NCBI RefSeq assembly: GCF_016865425.1
Contig: NZ_AP023355.1
Coordinates: 434,001 to 498,000 of the forward strand
DNA length: 64,000 nt
Reading direction: 5' to 3'
Source of the DNA: Actinocatenispora thailandica
Lineage (GTDB): Bacteria; Actinomycetota; Actinomycetes; Mycobacteriales; Micromonosporaceae
Shown here: positions 54,626-63,769 of the stretch, piece by piece
Numbering within the stretch: position 1 is the stretch's first letter
How the letters are laid out: each line of letters begins with the position of its first letter
Made by a program: the position numbers and the translations under genes
The notes under the pieces: model-generated
Told to the model about the DNA's origin: nothing
Databases searched by the model: none
Seen by the model: only the letters and a program-made list of their open reading frames with translations

Positions 54626-55523
54626 ATGACAACGGGCACGGGGGACACCGCGGACCGGTCGGCGCGCATCGCGGAAGCCAGACGGCTCCGCGCCGAGGGC
54701 CTGTCCAAGAGTCAGATCGCCGGTCTCCACCGGTCTGCTCTCGAAATGCCTGCAGGGCGTGGCTCCGCCGGCATGGACCACACGCCCCAACGCCAAGGAC
54801 GACCTCCGCGAACGCGCCCGCGAGCTGCGCCGGCAGCATCGTTCGGTGCCGGAGGTTGCCGCCGAACTCGGCATCGCGAAGTCCACCGCGTACCGCTGGG
54901 TGCGAGACATTCCGCTTGACGTCGACGCCCGCAAGGCGCTGTTCGCTCGCGAGCACTCGTCCACCACCGGCCACGGCCAAATGATGGCCGAGGCGCGCTG
55001 GTCCGAATACCGGGCCGAGCGGGACGCCCGCCAAGCCGAGCGTGTGACCGGGGCCGCAGGTTCGGTCGGCGGCTTGACCCAGGAAGAACTCGTCCGGATC
55101 GGCGCGATGATGTACTGGTGCGAGGGCGCAAAAGCCAAGCCCTGGAATTCCACCCGGCGCATCACCTTCGTCAACAGTGACGCTGGGTTGATCTTGGTCT
55201 TCCTCGCCTTCCTGCGCGCCGTCGGGGTGGAGCAGAGCACCATCGACTTCCGTGTCCAGATCCACGAGACAGCGGATGCCGATGCCGCCGTCCGATGGTG
55301 GGCGGCGAAGGTCGGTGCCGACCGGACGATTTTCCGCCGGACCTCGCTCAAGCGGCACAACCCGAAGACCGTTCGCTACAACACGGGAGCGGACTATCAC
55401 GGCTGCTTGATCGTCTCGGTGCGGCGAAGTCGCGCGATCTACGACATGGTCGAGGGCTTGGTGATCGGGGTGGTGCGTGCCGCGGGTCGGCCTTCCGCTC
55501 CATGTGACCCCTGGCCGCAGTGA
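54626..55523 (+). pseudogene. Two-HTH protein with C-terminal LAGLIDADG-like domain, broken
   Basis: The first frame (from ATG 54626) reads RIAEARRLRAEGLSKSQIAG, an HTH, but then runs into nonsense at about 54720. The next frame resumes VSTGLLSKCLQGVAPPAWTT, RERARELRRQHRSVPEVAAE, LGIAKSTAYRWVRDIPLDVD and a long C-terminal region with GAMMYWCEGAKAKPWNSTRR, ITFVNSDAGLILVFLAFL and SLKRHNPKTVRYNTGADYHG. The join seems to lack about 10 bases, not just one, so this is likely a real deletion. The GAMMYWCEGAK and FVNSD motifs resemble single-motif LAGLIDADG-like proteins common next to actinobacterial tRNAs; function unproven. Codon usage is less G/C-biased than neighbours, suggesting acquisition. 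Confidence 0.65.
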
Positions 55524-55589
55524 GGGCAGCCTGATCGTGCGACGATGACCGTCGAGCGCTCCGCCCTGGCCATGGAGAGCGGTTCGTGA

Positions 55590-55661
55590 TGGGGTGTGGG
55601 GTAACGGCAACCCGCAGACCTTTGGAGTCTTGAGCTCCCGGTTCGAATCCGGGCACCCCAG
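55590..55661 (+). tRNA. tRNA-Gln (anticodon TTG)
   Basis: Acceptor stem TGGGGTG pairs with CACCCCA, the T arm is CCCGGTTCGAATCCGGG, and the anticodon loop CTTTGGA gives TTG, decoding CAA. Seventy-two bases, discriminator G. It lies just before glmU, as in many actinobacteria. Confidence 0.97.
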
Positions 55662-55791
55662 CCTAAAACGGATACGGCGCCGGACCGTGCGGTGTATCTG
55701 GCGAGAGTCTCACCCGCGGGGTCTGAAGGGCCGAACGGCGGTTAGCATGGGCTCCGGTCCGATGACTCGGCGCCGAAAGGGAGCCCGCAGC

Positions 55792-57411
55792 GTGAGCGAG
55801 CCAACCAGTCGCCCCGACCCTGCGCACGACGGTGACGGGCGCACCGTCATCGTCCTGGCCGCGGGTCTCGGCACCCGCATGAAGTCGGCCACCCCGAAGG
55901 TCCTGCACACCCTGCTGGGGCGATCCCTGCTCGGGCACGTGCTCGCCGCGGCCGAACCGCTCGCCGCGCGGCGCACCCTGGTGGTGGTCGGCGCCGGCGC
56001 CGAGCAGGTGTCCGCGCACCTGGCCGAGATCGCGCCGGCCGCCCGGACGGTCCACCAGGCCGAGCAGCGTGGCACCGGGCACGCGGCCCGGGTGGCGCTC
56101 GACGCGGCGCCGGAGGCGGCCGGCACCGTCGTGGTGCTGACCGGGGACGTCCCGCTGTTGCGCGCCGAGACGCTGACCGAGCTGGTCGCGGCGCACGAGC
56201 GGGCCGGTGCGGCGGCGACGGTGCTGACCGCGGCACCGCCGGACGTGACCGGTCTCGGCCGCATCGTTCGCGACGAGCACGGGGCCGTGGTGGGCATCGT
56301 CGAGGAGCGGGACGCCTCGCCGGAGCAGCGGCGCATCCGGGAGATCAACTCGGGCATCATCGCGTTCCGTGCCGACGCGCTGCGCGCGACGCTGGCCGAG
56401 CTGCGCAGCGACAACGACCAGGGCGAGGAGTACCTGACCGACACGATCGGCCTGCTGGTGAAGGCGGGCGAGCGGGTCGGTGCGTACGTGGCGGCCGACG
56501 CCACCGAGACGATGGGTGTCAACGACCGGGCCCAGCTGGCCGCGCTGGGTGCGCTGCTGCGGGACCGGGTGAACGGCGCCTGGATGCGTGCCGGCGTGAC
56601 GATGGTCGACCCGGCGAGTGTGTGGCTGGACGTGACGGTGTCCCTGGCTCCGGACGTGCTGCTGGAGCCGCAGGTGCAGTTGCGCGGTGCGACGTCGGTG
56701 GCGGCCGGCGCGGTCGTCGGCCCGGACACCACGCTGGTGGACACCGAGGTCGGTGCGGGCGCCTCGGTGGTGCGGGCGCAGGCGGCCGGCGCGGTCGTCG
56801 GTCCGGACTGTTCGGTGGGTCCGTTCGCCTACCTGCGGCCGGGTTCGCGGCTGCACGCCGGCGCCAAGGTCGGCACGTACGTGGAGACCAAGAACGCGGA
56901 GATCGGTGCCGGCAGCAAGGTGCCGCACCTGTCGTACGTGGGTGACGCGACGATCGGCGAGCAGACCAACATCGGCGCGGCGACGGTCTTCGTCAACTAC
57001 GACGGGGTGCACAAGCACCGCAGCCGGATCGGCAGCTTCGCGCGCACCGGTGCGGACAACATGTTCGTGGCCCCGGTGCAGGTCGGCGACGGCGCGTACA
57101 CCGGGGCGGGGGCGGTGATCCGGCGCGACGTGCCGCCGGGGGCGCTGTCGTACTCGGCGGCACCGCAGCGGGTGGTCGCGGACTGGACGGTGGGGCATCG
57201 TCCGGACACACCGGCGGCGGCTGCTGCGATCAAGGCCACCGAGAAGGGCGCTGTCGGGGGTGCGGCAGCGGCGGCGGGGCAGACTTCGCCCGGGTCGGAG
57301 CCTGCCGGCGATCCCGGCGGTGCCGGCCCTACCAGCTCCGCCGGTGGTGCCGCTGTGACCGGCTCCGCGGGCGGTGCCGGCCCTACCGGCGCTGCCGGTG
57401 CTGAGTGTTGA
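55792..57411 (+). CDS. glmU: Bifunctional UDP-N-acetylglucosamine synthesis enzyme GlmU
   Basis: A 539-residue GlmU. The N-terminal uridyltransferase has VIVLAAGLGTRMKSATPKVL, TVVVLTGDVPLLRAETLTEL and REINSGIIAFRADALRATLA; the C-terminal left-handed beta helix has AVVGPDCSVGPFAYLRPGSR, VKTKNAE-like VETKNAEIGAGSKVPHLSYV and NYDGVHKHRSRIGSFARTGA, with the catalytic His region in NYDGVHK. It makes UDP-GlcNAc, precursor of peptidoglycan. The last about 45 residues are a Gly/Ala-rich tail (GGAGPTSSAGGAAVTGSA). GTG 55792 is used, with AAAGGGAGC upstream; an ATG at 55762 is possible. Confidence 0.95.
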   Translation: MSEPTSRPDPAHDGDGRTVIVLAAGLGTRMKSATPKVLHTLLGRSLLGHVLAAAEPLAARRTLVVVGAGAEQVSAHLAEIAPAARTVHQAEQRGTGHAARVALDAAPEAAGTVVVLTGDVPLLRAETLTELVAAHERAGAAATVLTAAPPDVTGLGRIVRDEHGAVVGIVEERDASPEQRRIREINSGIIAFRADALRATLAELRSDNDQGEEYLTDTIGLLVKAGERVGAYVAADATETMGVNDRAQLAALGALLRDRVNGAWMRAGVTMVDPASVWLDVTVSLAPDVLLEPQVQLRGATSVAAGAVVGPDTTLVDTEVGAGASVVRAQAAGAVVGPDCSVGPFAYLRPGSRLHAGAKVGTYVETKNAEIGAGSKVPHLSYVGDATIGEQTNIGAATVFVNYDGVHKHRSRIGSFARTGADNMFVAPVQVGDGAYTGAGAVIRRDVPPGALSYSAAPQRVVADWTVGHRPDTPAAAAAIKATEKGAVGGAAAAAGQTSPGSEPAGDPGGAGPTSSAGGAAVTGSAGGAGPTGAAGAEC

Positions 57412-57438
57412 TTTTCCATCGCTAGGGGGGCGGCCGCC

Positions 57439-58422
57439 ATGGGCAGCATCGTCGCGGAGAACCACAAGTCGTTGATGCTCTTCTCGGGCCGGGCGTACCC
57501 CGCCCTGGCGGAGGAGATCGGCCAGGCGCTGGGGGTTTCGCCGACGCCGACCGATGCGTACGACTTCGCCAACGGCGAGATCTACGTGCGTTACAACGAG
57601 TCGGTGCGGGGTTCGGACGCCTTCGTGGTGCAGAGCATGACGGAGCCGATCAACCAGTGGGTGATGGAGACCCTGCTGATGATCGACGCGTTGAAGCGCG
57701 GGTCGGCGAAGCGGATCACGATCGTGGTGCCGTTCTACCCGTACGCCCGGCAGGACAAGAAGCACCGCGGCCGGGAGCCGATCTCGGCCCGGCTGGTGGC
57801 GGACATGTTCAAGACCGCCGGTGCGGACCGGATTCTCACCGTGGACCTGCACACCGCGCAGATCCAGGGGTTCTTCGACGGCCCGGTCGATCACCTGTTC
57901 GCGCTGGACCTGCTGGCCGACTACGTGCGCAACAAGTACGACGGTCGGGACATGACCGTGGTGTCGCCGGACTCGGGCCGGGTGCGGCTGGCGGAGCGGT
58001 GGACCGAGCGGCTGGGCGGCTGCCCGCTGGCGTTCATCCACAAGACCCGGGACATCACCCGGCCGAATGAGGTGTCGGCGAACCGGGTGGTCGGTGAGGT
58101 CGAGGGTCGGGTGTGCGTGGCGATCGACGACATCATCGACTCGGGCGGCACCATCTGCAAGGCGGCGGACGCGCTGTTCGACGCGGGGGCGGCGGAGGTG
58201 ATCGTGGCCGCGACGCACGGGGTGCTGTCGGATCCGGCGACGGAGCGGTTGAAGAACTCCCGGGTCTCCGAGGTGATCCTGACCAACACGTTGCCGGTTC
58301 CGCCGGAGAAGCGGTTGGACAAGATCACCCAGCTGTCGATCGCGCCGCTGATCGCGCGGGCGATCCGGGAGGTCTTCGCGGACGGCTCGGTGACGACGCT
58401 GTTCGGTGGTTTGTCCGGCTAG
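57439..58422 (+). CDS. prs: Ribose-phosphate diphosphokinase (PRPP synthase)
   Basis: The 327-residue enzyme shows LMLFSGRAYPALAEEIGQAL, TDAYDFANGEIYVRYNESVR, the catalytic flexible loop PYARQDKKHRGREPISARLV, VDLHTAQIQGFFDGPVDHLF and the PRPP loop VCVAIDDIIDSGGTICKAAD. It makes PRPP for nucleotide, His and Trp synthesis. It follows glmU by 27 bp, presumably in one operon. ATG 57439 starts MGSIVAENHKSL. Confidence 0.97.
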   Translation: MGSIVAENHKSLMLFSGRAYPALAEEIGQALGVSPTPTDAYDFANGEIYVRYNESVRGSDAFVVQSMTEPINQWVMETLLMIDALKRGSAKRITIVVPFYPYARQDKKHRGREPISARLVADMFKTAGADRILTVDLHTAQIQGFFDGPVDHLFALDLLADYVRNKYDGRDMTVVSPDSGRVRLAERWTERLGGCPLAFIHKTRDITRPNEVSANRVVGEVEGRVCVAIDDIIDSGGTICKAADALFDAGAAEVIVAATHGVLSDPATERLKNSRVSEVILTNTLPVPPEKRLDKITQLSIAPLIARAIREVFADGSVTTLFGGLSG

Positions 58423-58841
58423 TACCAGTGGCGAGGTGCCCGGCCGTCGCCTCGGGTGCGGCTGCGGCGGTTCGCCGGGCTTCGGCCCGTCGTCACGGTG
58501 CGGTCACCGGGTCGGGTCCGTCGGTCGTGATCGATGTCGTCGAGGGTGCGTGCCGCGTCTCATCGGCGGACCCGGGGACACGTGCGCGACGGCCGGGGCT
58601 AGACTGGGTGGGTTGCCATGGCGAGGGTGGCCGCGATCCGGTTTCGATCCTGATCGGTGTGGTTCTTCGAGAGCCACTGTTTCGGTCGAGGTGATCGGCT
58701 TCGTGGCCGTCGTTATCGACACGGTGTTGAGCCAGCACGGTTGACCCGGGTCGCGTCGCGCTCCCGCCCGGCACCGCAGCGTTCGGCGCCTGCCGAGCCA
58801 GTTCGCAATCAGGCCGCAGCATCATCTACAGGAGTACTCCC
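58423..58841 (+). other. Gap between prs and rplY, no gene supported
   Basis: I see no convincing gene in these 419 bases. It likely holds the rplY promoter; candidates are TAGACT at 58599-58604 and a TTATCGAC-like element at about 58713, but neither has a clear partner. It is the longest simple gap of the operon region. Confidence 0.4.
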
Positions 58842-59480
58842 GTGTCCGAGGTCCGTATCAGCGCCGAGCCCCGCACAGAGTTCGGCAAGGGTGGTGCCCG
58901 CCGTACTCGTCGGGCAGGGAAGATTCCCGCCGTGCTGTACGGCCACGGCGAGAAGCCGAAGCATGTCGCGCTGCCCGCGCACGAGTTCACCAACGCGTTG
59001 CGGCACGGCGGGGCGAACCAGCTGTTCACGATCGAGTTGGCGGACGGCGCGCGCACCCTGGCGCTGCCGAAGGCGCTGCAGCGCGACCCGATCAAGGACA
59101 CCATCGACCACGTCGATCTGCTGATCGTGCGGCGCGGCGAGAAGGTCGCGGTCGAGGTGGCGGTGCACATCACCGGCGAGATGGCCAAGGAGGCCGACGG
59201 CCTGGTGGTGCAGGAGCTGGACACGCTGGCGGTGAACGTCGAGGCAACGCACGTGCCGGAGCAGTTCGAGGTGTCGATCGAAGGTCTGGGTGTCGGCGAC
59301 AAGGTGCTGGCCGGCCAGGTGCCGCTGCCGGCGGGTTCGGAGCTGACGACCGACCCGGAGGCCACCGTGGTGGCGATCGTGGCGGCGCCGACCGCCGCGC
59401 AGGTGGAGGCGGACACCTCCGGCGAGGCGGCCGAGGCGCCGGCGCCGGCGGCCGAGGAGTCCGAGAAGGTCGAGGCCTGA
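58842..59480 (+). CDS. rplY: Ribosomal protein L25/Ctc with acidic tail
   Basis: A 212-residue long-type (Ctc) L25: EVRISAEPRTEFGKGGARRT, KIPAVLYGHGEKPKHVALPA, LPKALQRDPIKDTIDHVDLL (RNA-binding domain) and a C-terminal beta domain AKEADGLVVQELDTLAVNVE, GSELTTDPEATVVAIVAAPT. It binds 5S rRNA in the 50S subunit and is part of the general stress response in some species. The tail EAAEAPAPAAEESEKVEA is acidic and disordered. GTG 58842 follows AGGAG. Confidence 0.96.
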   Translation: MSEVRISAEPRTEFGKGGARRTRRAGKIPAVLYGHGEKPKHVALPAHEFTNALRHGGANQLFTIELADGARTLALPKALQRDPIKDTIDHVDLLIVRRGEKVAVEVAVHITGEMAKEADGLVVQELDTLAVNVEATHVPEQFEVSIEGLGVGDKVLAGQVPLPAGSELTTDPEATVVAIVAAPTAAQVEADTSGEAAEAPAPAAEESEKVEA

Positions 59481-59535
59481 GCCGGGCCAGGCAACAGGTC
59501 TGAGCGGGCCCGGCAACAGGGTCTCGTAGTCTCGA

Positions 59536-59562
59536 CGGGGGCGTGCGCACCGCACGCCCCCG
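59536..59562 (+). terminator. Hairpin between rplY and pth
   Basis: CGGGGGCGTGCG (59536-59547) and CGCACGCCCCCG (59551-59562) form a 12-bp stem around CAC, followed by TTTCG. It lies between rplY and pth; some transcript may still continue. Confidence 0.75.
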
Positions 59563-59583
59563 TTTCGTGTGCGGGGAGGACTC

Positions 59584-60168
59584 GTGGCCGGACCGTTCGT
59601 GGTGGTCGGGTTGGGCAATCCGGGCCCGGAGTACGCGACGCACCGGCACAACGCCGGGTTCCAGGTGGCGGACCTGCTGGCGGGTCGGCTGGGCGCCACG
59701 TTCAAGCGGCACGGCCGGGCGAAGGCGCAGGTCGCGGAGGGTTGGCTGGGCGGCCCGGGTGGGACCAAGCTGGTGTTGGTGAAGCCCCAGTCGTTCATGA
59801 ACCTGGCCGGTGGGCCGGTGGCGGCGGTGGCGGCGTTCCATTCGGTCGGGGTGGACCGGCTGGTGGTGGTGCACGACGAGCTGGACCTGCCGTACGGGTC
59901 GATTCGGCTCAAGCGCGGCGGCGGTGAGGGCGGGCACAACGGCCTGCGGTCGATCTCGCGGTCGTTGGGCAGCAAGGAGTACGCGCGGGTCAGGTTCGGG
60001 ATCGGCCGGCCGCCGGGCCGGCAGGATCCGGCCGACTTCGTGTTGAAGCCGTTCTCGTCGGTGGAACGCAAGGAGCTCGACGTGCTGCTGGAGCAGGCCG
60101 CCGATGCGGTGGAGGCGGTCGTGGAGCGCGGCGTCGAATCGGCGCAGAACTCGTTCCACGGGGCGTGA
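59584..60168 (+). CDS. pth: Peptidyl-tRNA hydrolase
   Basis: The 194-residue enzyme shows [20 protein letters not shown] (catalytic His in HRHNAG), [40 protein letters not shown] and [20 protein letters not shown]. It frees tRNA from peptidyl-tRNA dropped by the ribosome. GTG 59584 is chosen because GGGGAGGA lies just upstream; an earlier GTG is possible. The order rplY-pth is normal. Confidence 0.96.
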   Translation: MAGPFVVVGLGNPGPEYATHRHNAGFQVADLLAGRLGATFKRHGRAKAQVAEGWLGGPGGTKLVLVKPQSFMNLAGGPVAAVAAFHSVGVDRLVVVHDELDLPYGSIRLKRGGGEGGHNGLRSISRSLGSKEYARVRFGIGRPPGRQDPADFVLKPFSSVERKELDVLLEQAADAVEAVVERGVESAQNSFHGA

Positions 60169-60260
60169 CTCTAACGTTACGTGTCGATGCCGTCACGGGT
60201 TGACCGGCCGGGGCGTTGTCTTCGCTGAATGGCCGGTGTGTCGTGGCGGAGGCGTGGCCG

Positions 60261-61756
60261 ATGGTGGAGGTGGCGGCGCCGGCGGCGCGCCCGTTGCCTG
60301 CCGTGGACGTGCCGGTGGCCCTCGGCCCGGCGCGGGCCCGGGTGCGGCGCCGGCCGTGGGAGTCCCGGTACCTGCTGGCGATGCTGGCGGGTGACCTGAT
60401 GGTGGGTCTGCTGGCCGGCGCGATCGGCTTCTCGGCCCGGTTCGGTCCCGATGTGACCGCCTACAACCGGGTGTACCTGCTGGTCGTGGCGCTGTTGCCG
60501 GTGGGCTGGGTGGCCGCGCTGGCGGCCAACCACGCGTACGAGAAGCGCCGCCTGTTCGTGGGTACGGCGGAGTACGAGCGGGTGCTGCGGGCCGGTGTGA
60601 CGCTGGCCGCGGTGGTGACGGTCGGGTCGTACCTGGCGGAGGTCCGGCTGTCCCGCGGGTACGTGCTGATCGTGTTGCCGCTGGCGGTGGTGGCCACGGT
60701 GGTGGTCCGGTTCGGGTTGCGGCAGCGGCTGCACCGCCGCCGCGCGGCGGGCCGGCATCTGCGCCGGGTGGTGGTGCTGGGGCACCGGCAGGCGGTCGCG
60801 CAGGTGTGCCGCCAGCTGCACCGGGAGCGGCATCACGGTCTTTCGGTGGTGGGCGCGTGCGTACCGCGGCGCCGGCCCGGCCGACCCTGGGGCCGGCGCC
60901 GGACCTGGGTGTACCGGTGCTGGGTACGTTCGCCGACGCCGGTGCCGCGGTGGCGGCGGCGGAGGCGGACACGGTGATCGTGCTGTCCTGCCCGGAGTTG
61001 GACGGGGTGGCGCTGCGCCGGCTGGCCTGGCAGCTGGAGCGGGTCGACGTCGACCTGATCGTGGCGAGCGCGCTGATCGACGTGGCCGGGCGGACCACGA
61101 TCCGGCCGGTGGACGGGCTGCCGATGCTGCACGTCGACCATGCCCGGCTGCGCGGGTCGGCGCGGGCGGCGAAGGCGCTGGTGGACCGGTTCGGTGCGGC
61201 GTTGTTGCTGCTGGTGCTGGCGCCGCTGCTGGCCGCGGTGGCGGCGGCGATCAAGCTGGACTCGCCGGGCCCGGTGCTGTACCGGCAGTCCCGGGTCGGC
61301 CGAGACGGTGCGGTGTTTGCGATCTGGAAGTTCCGCAGCATGTACGTCGACGCGGACGCCCGGCTGGCCGAGCTGGCCCGGTTGGACGAGGGCGCCGGGG
61401 TGCTGTTCAAGATCCGCGACGATCCGCGGGTCACCCGGATCGGCCGCTACCTGCGCCGGCTCTCCCTGGACGAGCTGCCCCAGCTGGTCAACGTGCTGGT
61501 CGGTCAGATGTCCCTGGTGGGGCCGCGTCCTCCGCTGCCCGCGGAGGTGGCACGGTATCCGGCGGACATGTTGCGTAGGCTGGTGGTCAAGCCTGGTTTG
61601 ACGGGATTGTGGCAGGTATCGGGGCGGTCCGATCTGCCCTGGGAGGAGGCGATCCGCCTCGACCTGCGGTACGTCGAGACCTGGTCCCTGTCGTTGGACC
61701 TGGTGATCCTGCTGCGTACCGTTACCGCCGTGGTACGAACGTCCGGAGCCTACTGA
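60261..61756 (+). CDS. Polyprenyl glycosylphosphotransferase (exopolysaccharide), apparent frameshift
   Basis: The N-terminal frame gives four or five helices (LAMLAGDLMVGLLAGAIGFS, VYLLVVALLPVGWVAALAAN, VTLAAVVTVGSYLAEVRL, YVLIVLPLAVVATVVVRFG) and a CoA-binding-like Rossmann part. The second frame has the bacterial sugar-transferase domain KALVDRFGAALLLLVLAPLL, SPGPVLYRQSRVGRDGAVFA, IWKFRSMYVDADARLAEL, RRLSLDELPQLVNVLVGQMS and VGPRPPLPAEVARYPADMLR. It would transfer a sugar-1-phosphate to undecaprenyl or decaprenyl phosphate. The frames meet at the CCC 60876-60878; one added C gives a single protein of about 498 residues. ATG 60261 has GGAGG at 8 nt; GTG 60243 is an alternative. Confidence 0.83.
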
Positions 61757-61835
61757 GGTAACGGGCTGGTGTGCTCGAGAGCCGTGCGGCCCGCCAGGCT
61801 ATCGTGCACGAACCCGTAAGGCAGGGAGTGGCGTG

Positions 61836-62687
61836 ATGGAGGAGCAGTCCGCGCTCGCCGGTGGCGGCGTGGTGGCGCCGGCCAGCGATGCCGCGTTCGC
61901 CCGCTGGCTGGCCGAACGGGCCGGTGCCGCGCTGGCCGAACTGCGCGCCGAACTCGGGTTCGGCGATCCGGCGGCGCTGCGGGCGGCCGGCGACCGGCGG
62001 GCGCACGAGTTGCTGGTCGACGAGCTGGCCCGGTGGCGGCCCGGCGACGCGGTGCTGTCCGAGGAGGGCGAGCGGTACGACAACGCCCGGCTCGCCGCCG
62101 AGCGGGTGTGGATCGTCGATCCGCTGGACGGCACCCGCGAGTTCGCCGAGGCCGGCCGCGCCGACTGGGCGGTGCACGTGGCGCTGTGGCAGCGGGGCGC
62201 GGCCGGCGGTGACCGGCCGGCGGACGCGGGCCGGCTGGTCGCCGGTGCGGTGGCGCTGCCGGCGCAGGCCGGCGGCACGGTGCTCGGCACCGACGCGCCG
62301 CCGATGTACCCGCCGATGCACGCCGGCCCGATCCGGCTCGCCGCGAGCCGGACCCGCCCGCCGGGGTTCCTCGCCGACCTGTGCGAGCGGGTCGACGGCG
62401 AGGTCGTACCGATGGGCTCGGCCGGCGCGAAGATGGCCGCCGTGGTGCAGGGCCAGGTCGACGCGTACGTGCACGCCGGCGGCCAGTACGAGTGGGATTC
62501 GGCGGCGCCGGTGGCGGTGGCGCTGGCGACCGGCCTGCACGCGTCCCGGGTGGACGGCTCGCCGCTGCGGTACAACCGGGCGGACCCGTGGCTGCCGGAC
62601 GTGCTGGTCTGTCGGCGCGACCTGGCGCCGCGGTTGCTGGAAGTGCTGGCCGAGCTGGGTGTCGGCCGGGAAGATGATGTGATGTGA
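61836..62687 (+). CDS. cysQ: 3'(2'),5'-bisphosphate nucleotidase CysQ-like (inositol monophosphatase family)
   Basis: A 283-residue Mg2+-dependent phosphatase: VLSEEGERYDNARLAAERVW (metal Glu), WIVDPLDGTREFAEAGRADW (the DPLDGT metal motif), KMAAVVQGQVDAYVHAGGQY and WDSAAPVAVALATGL (metal Asp). It would hydrolyse PAP, a by-product of sulfate activation. Its place before cysD and cysN supports CysQ over generic inositol phosphatase. Start ATG 61836 (or GTG 61833). Confidence 0.92.
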   Translation: MEEQSALAGGGVVAPASDAAFARWLAERAGAALAELRAELGFGDPAALRAAGDRRAHELLVDELARWRPGDAVLSEEGERYDNARLAAERVWIVDPLDGTREFAEAGRADWAVHVALWQRGAAGGDRPADAGRLVAGAVALPAQAGGTVLGTDAPPMYPPMHAGPIRLAASRTRPPGFLADLCERVDGEVVPMGSAGAKMAAVVQGQVDAYVHAGGQYEWDSAAPVAVALATGLHASRVDGSPLRYNRADPWLPDVLVCRRDLAPRLLEVLAELGVGREDDVM

Positions 62688-62860
62688 GGTTCGCCGTGGA
62701 CGCGTGACCGGGTGATCCGGCAGCATGGGTGGTCGATGACCCGCGCCCGCAGCAGTGCGGTGGGTCTCGGAGTTCCGCTCCGTGGCTGGGTCGTTCGTGC
62801 GTCGCCGGGCCGGTTGGCCGCTGACATCTGATCGACGTCGATACCGGACAGGAGTGGACG

Positions 62861-63769
62861 ATGGGTTCCACCGACTACCGCTTCAGCCAGCTGGACGCGC
62901 TGGAGGCGGAGAGCATCTTCGTGTTCCGCGAGGTGGCCGCCGAGTTCGAACGTCCCTGTCTGCTGTTCTCCGGTGGCAAGGACTCGATCGTCATGCTGCA
63001 GTTGGCGCAGAAGGCGTTCTGGCCGGCACCGATCCCGTTCCCGGTGATGCACGTCGACACCGGGCAGAACTTCGCCGAGGTGCTCGCGTTCCGGGACCGC
63101 CGGGCGGAGGAACTCGGCGTCCAGCTGATCGTGGCCAGCGTGCCGGAGGCGATCGAGGCCGGCCTGGTGGTCGATCCGCCGAGCGGGATGCGCAACCGGA
63201 TCCAGACCCCGGTGCTGTTGGACGCGGTGGAGAAGTACCGCTTCGACGCGCTGTTCGGTGGCGCCCGGCGGGACGAGGAGAAGGCCCGGGCCAAGGAACG
63301 CATGTTCAGCTTCCGGGACGAGTTCGGCCAGTGGGACCCGAAGAACCAGCGTCCCGAGCTGTGGTCGCTGTACAACGGGCGGGTGCAGCCCGGGGAGTCG
63401 ATCCGGGTGTTCCCGCTGTCGAACTGGACCGAGCTCGACATCTGGCACTACATCGCCCGGGAGCGCATCGCGCTGCCCGACGTGTACTTCGCCGCCGATC
63501 GTGCGGTGGTCGAGCGCGACGGCATGCTGTACGCGGTGAACGAGTTCATCGTCCCGACCGAGGCCGAGACGGTCCGCACCGAGCGGGTCCGGTACCGCAC
63601 GGTCGGCGACGCGACGTGCACCGCGGCGGTGCCGTCCGCGGCCGACACGGTGGCGAAGGTGATCGACGAGGTGGCCGCGACGCGGATCACCGAGCGCGGC
63701 GCGACCCGCGGCGACGACAAGCTCAGCGAGTCCGCGATGGAGGACCGCAAGCGGGAGGGTTACTTCTAG
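62861..63769 (+). CDS. cysD: Sulfate adenylyltransferase small subunit
   Basis: The 302-residue protein has the PP-loop CLLFSGGKDSIVMLQLAQKA, MHVDTGQNFAEVLAFRDRRA, FGGARRDEEKARAKERMFSF, EFGQWDPKNQRPELWSLYNG and VFPLSNWTELDIWHYIARER. It forms ATP sulfurylase with CysN to make APS from sulfate and ATP. ATG 62861 has AGGAG. The 62688-62860 gap shows no clear riboswitch. Confidence 0.97.
   Translation: MGSTDYRFSQLDALEAESIFVFREVAAEFERPCLLFSGGKDSIVMLQLAQKAFWPAPIPFPVMHVDTGQNFAEVLAFRDRRAEELGVQLIVASVPEAIEAGLVVDPPSGMRNRIQTPVLLDAVEKYRFDALFGGARRDEEKARAKERMFSFRDEFGQWDPKNQRPELWSLYNGRVQPGESIRVFPLSNWTELDIWHYIARERIALPDVYFAADRAVVERDGMLYAVNEFIVPTEAETVRTERVRYRTVGDATCTAAVPSAADTVAKVIDEVAATRITERGATRGDDKLSESAMEDRKREGYF

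Noticed and set aside
58423-58841. Small gene in the prs-rplY gap
   Set aside because: The frames are short, lack ribosome sites, and show no recognisable motif.
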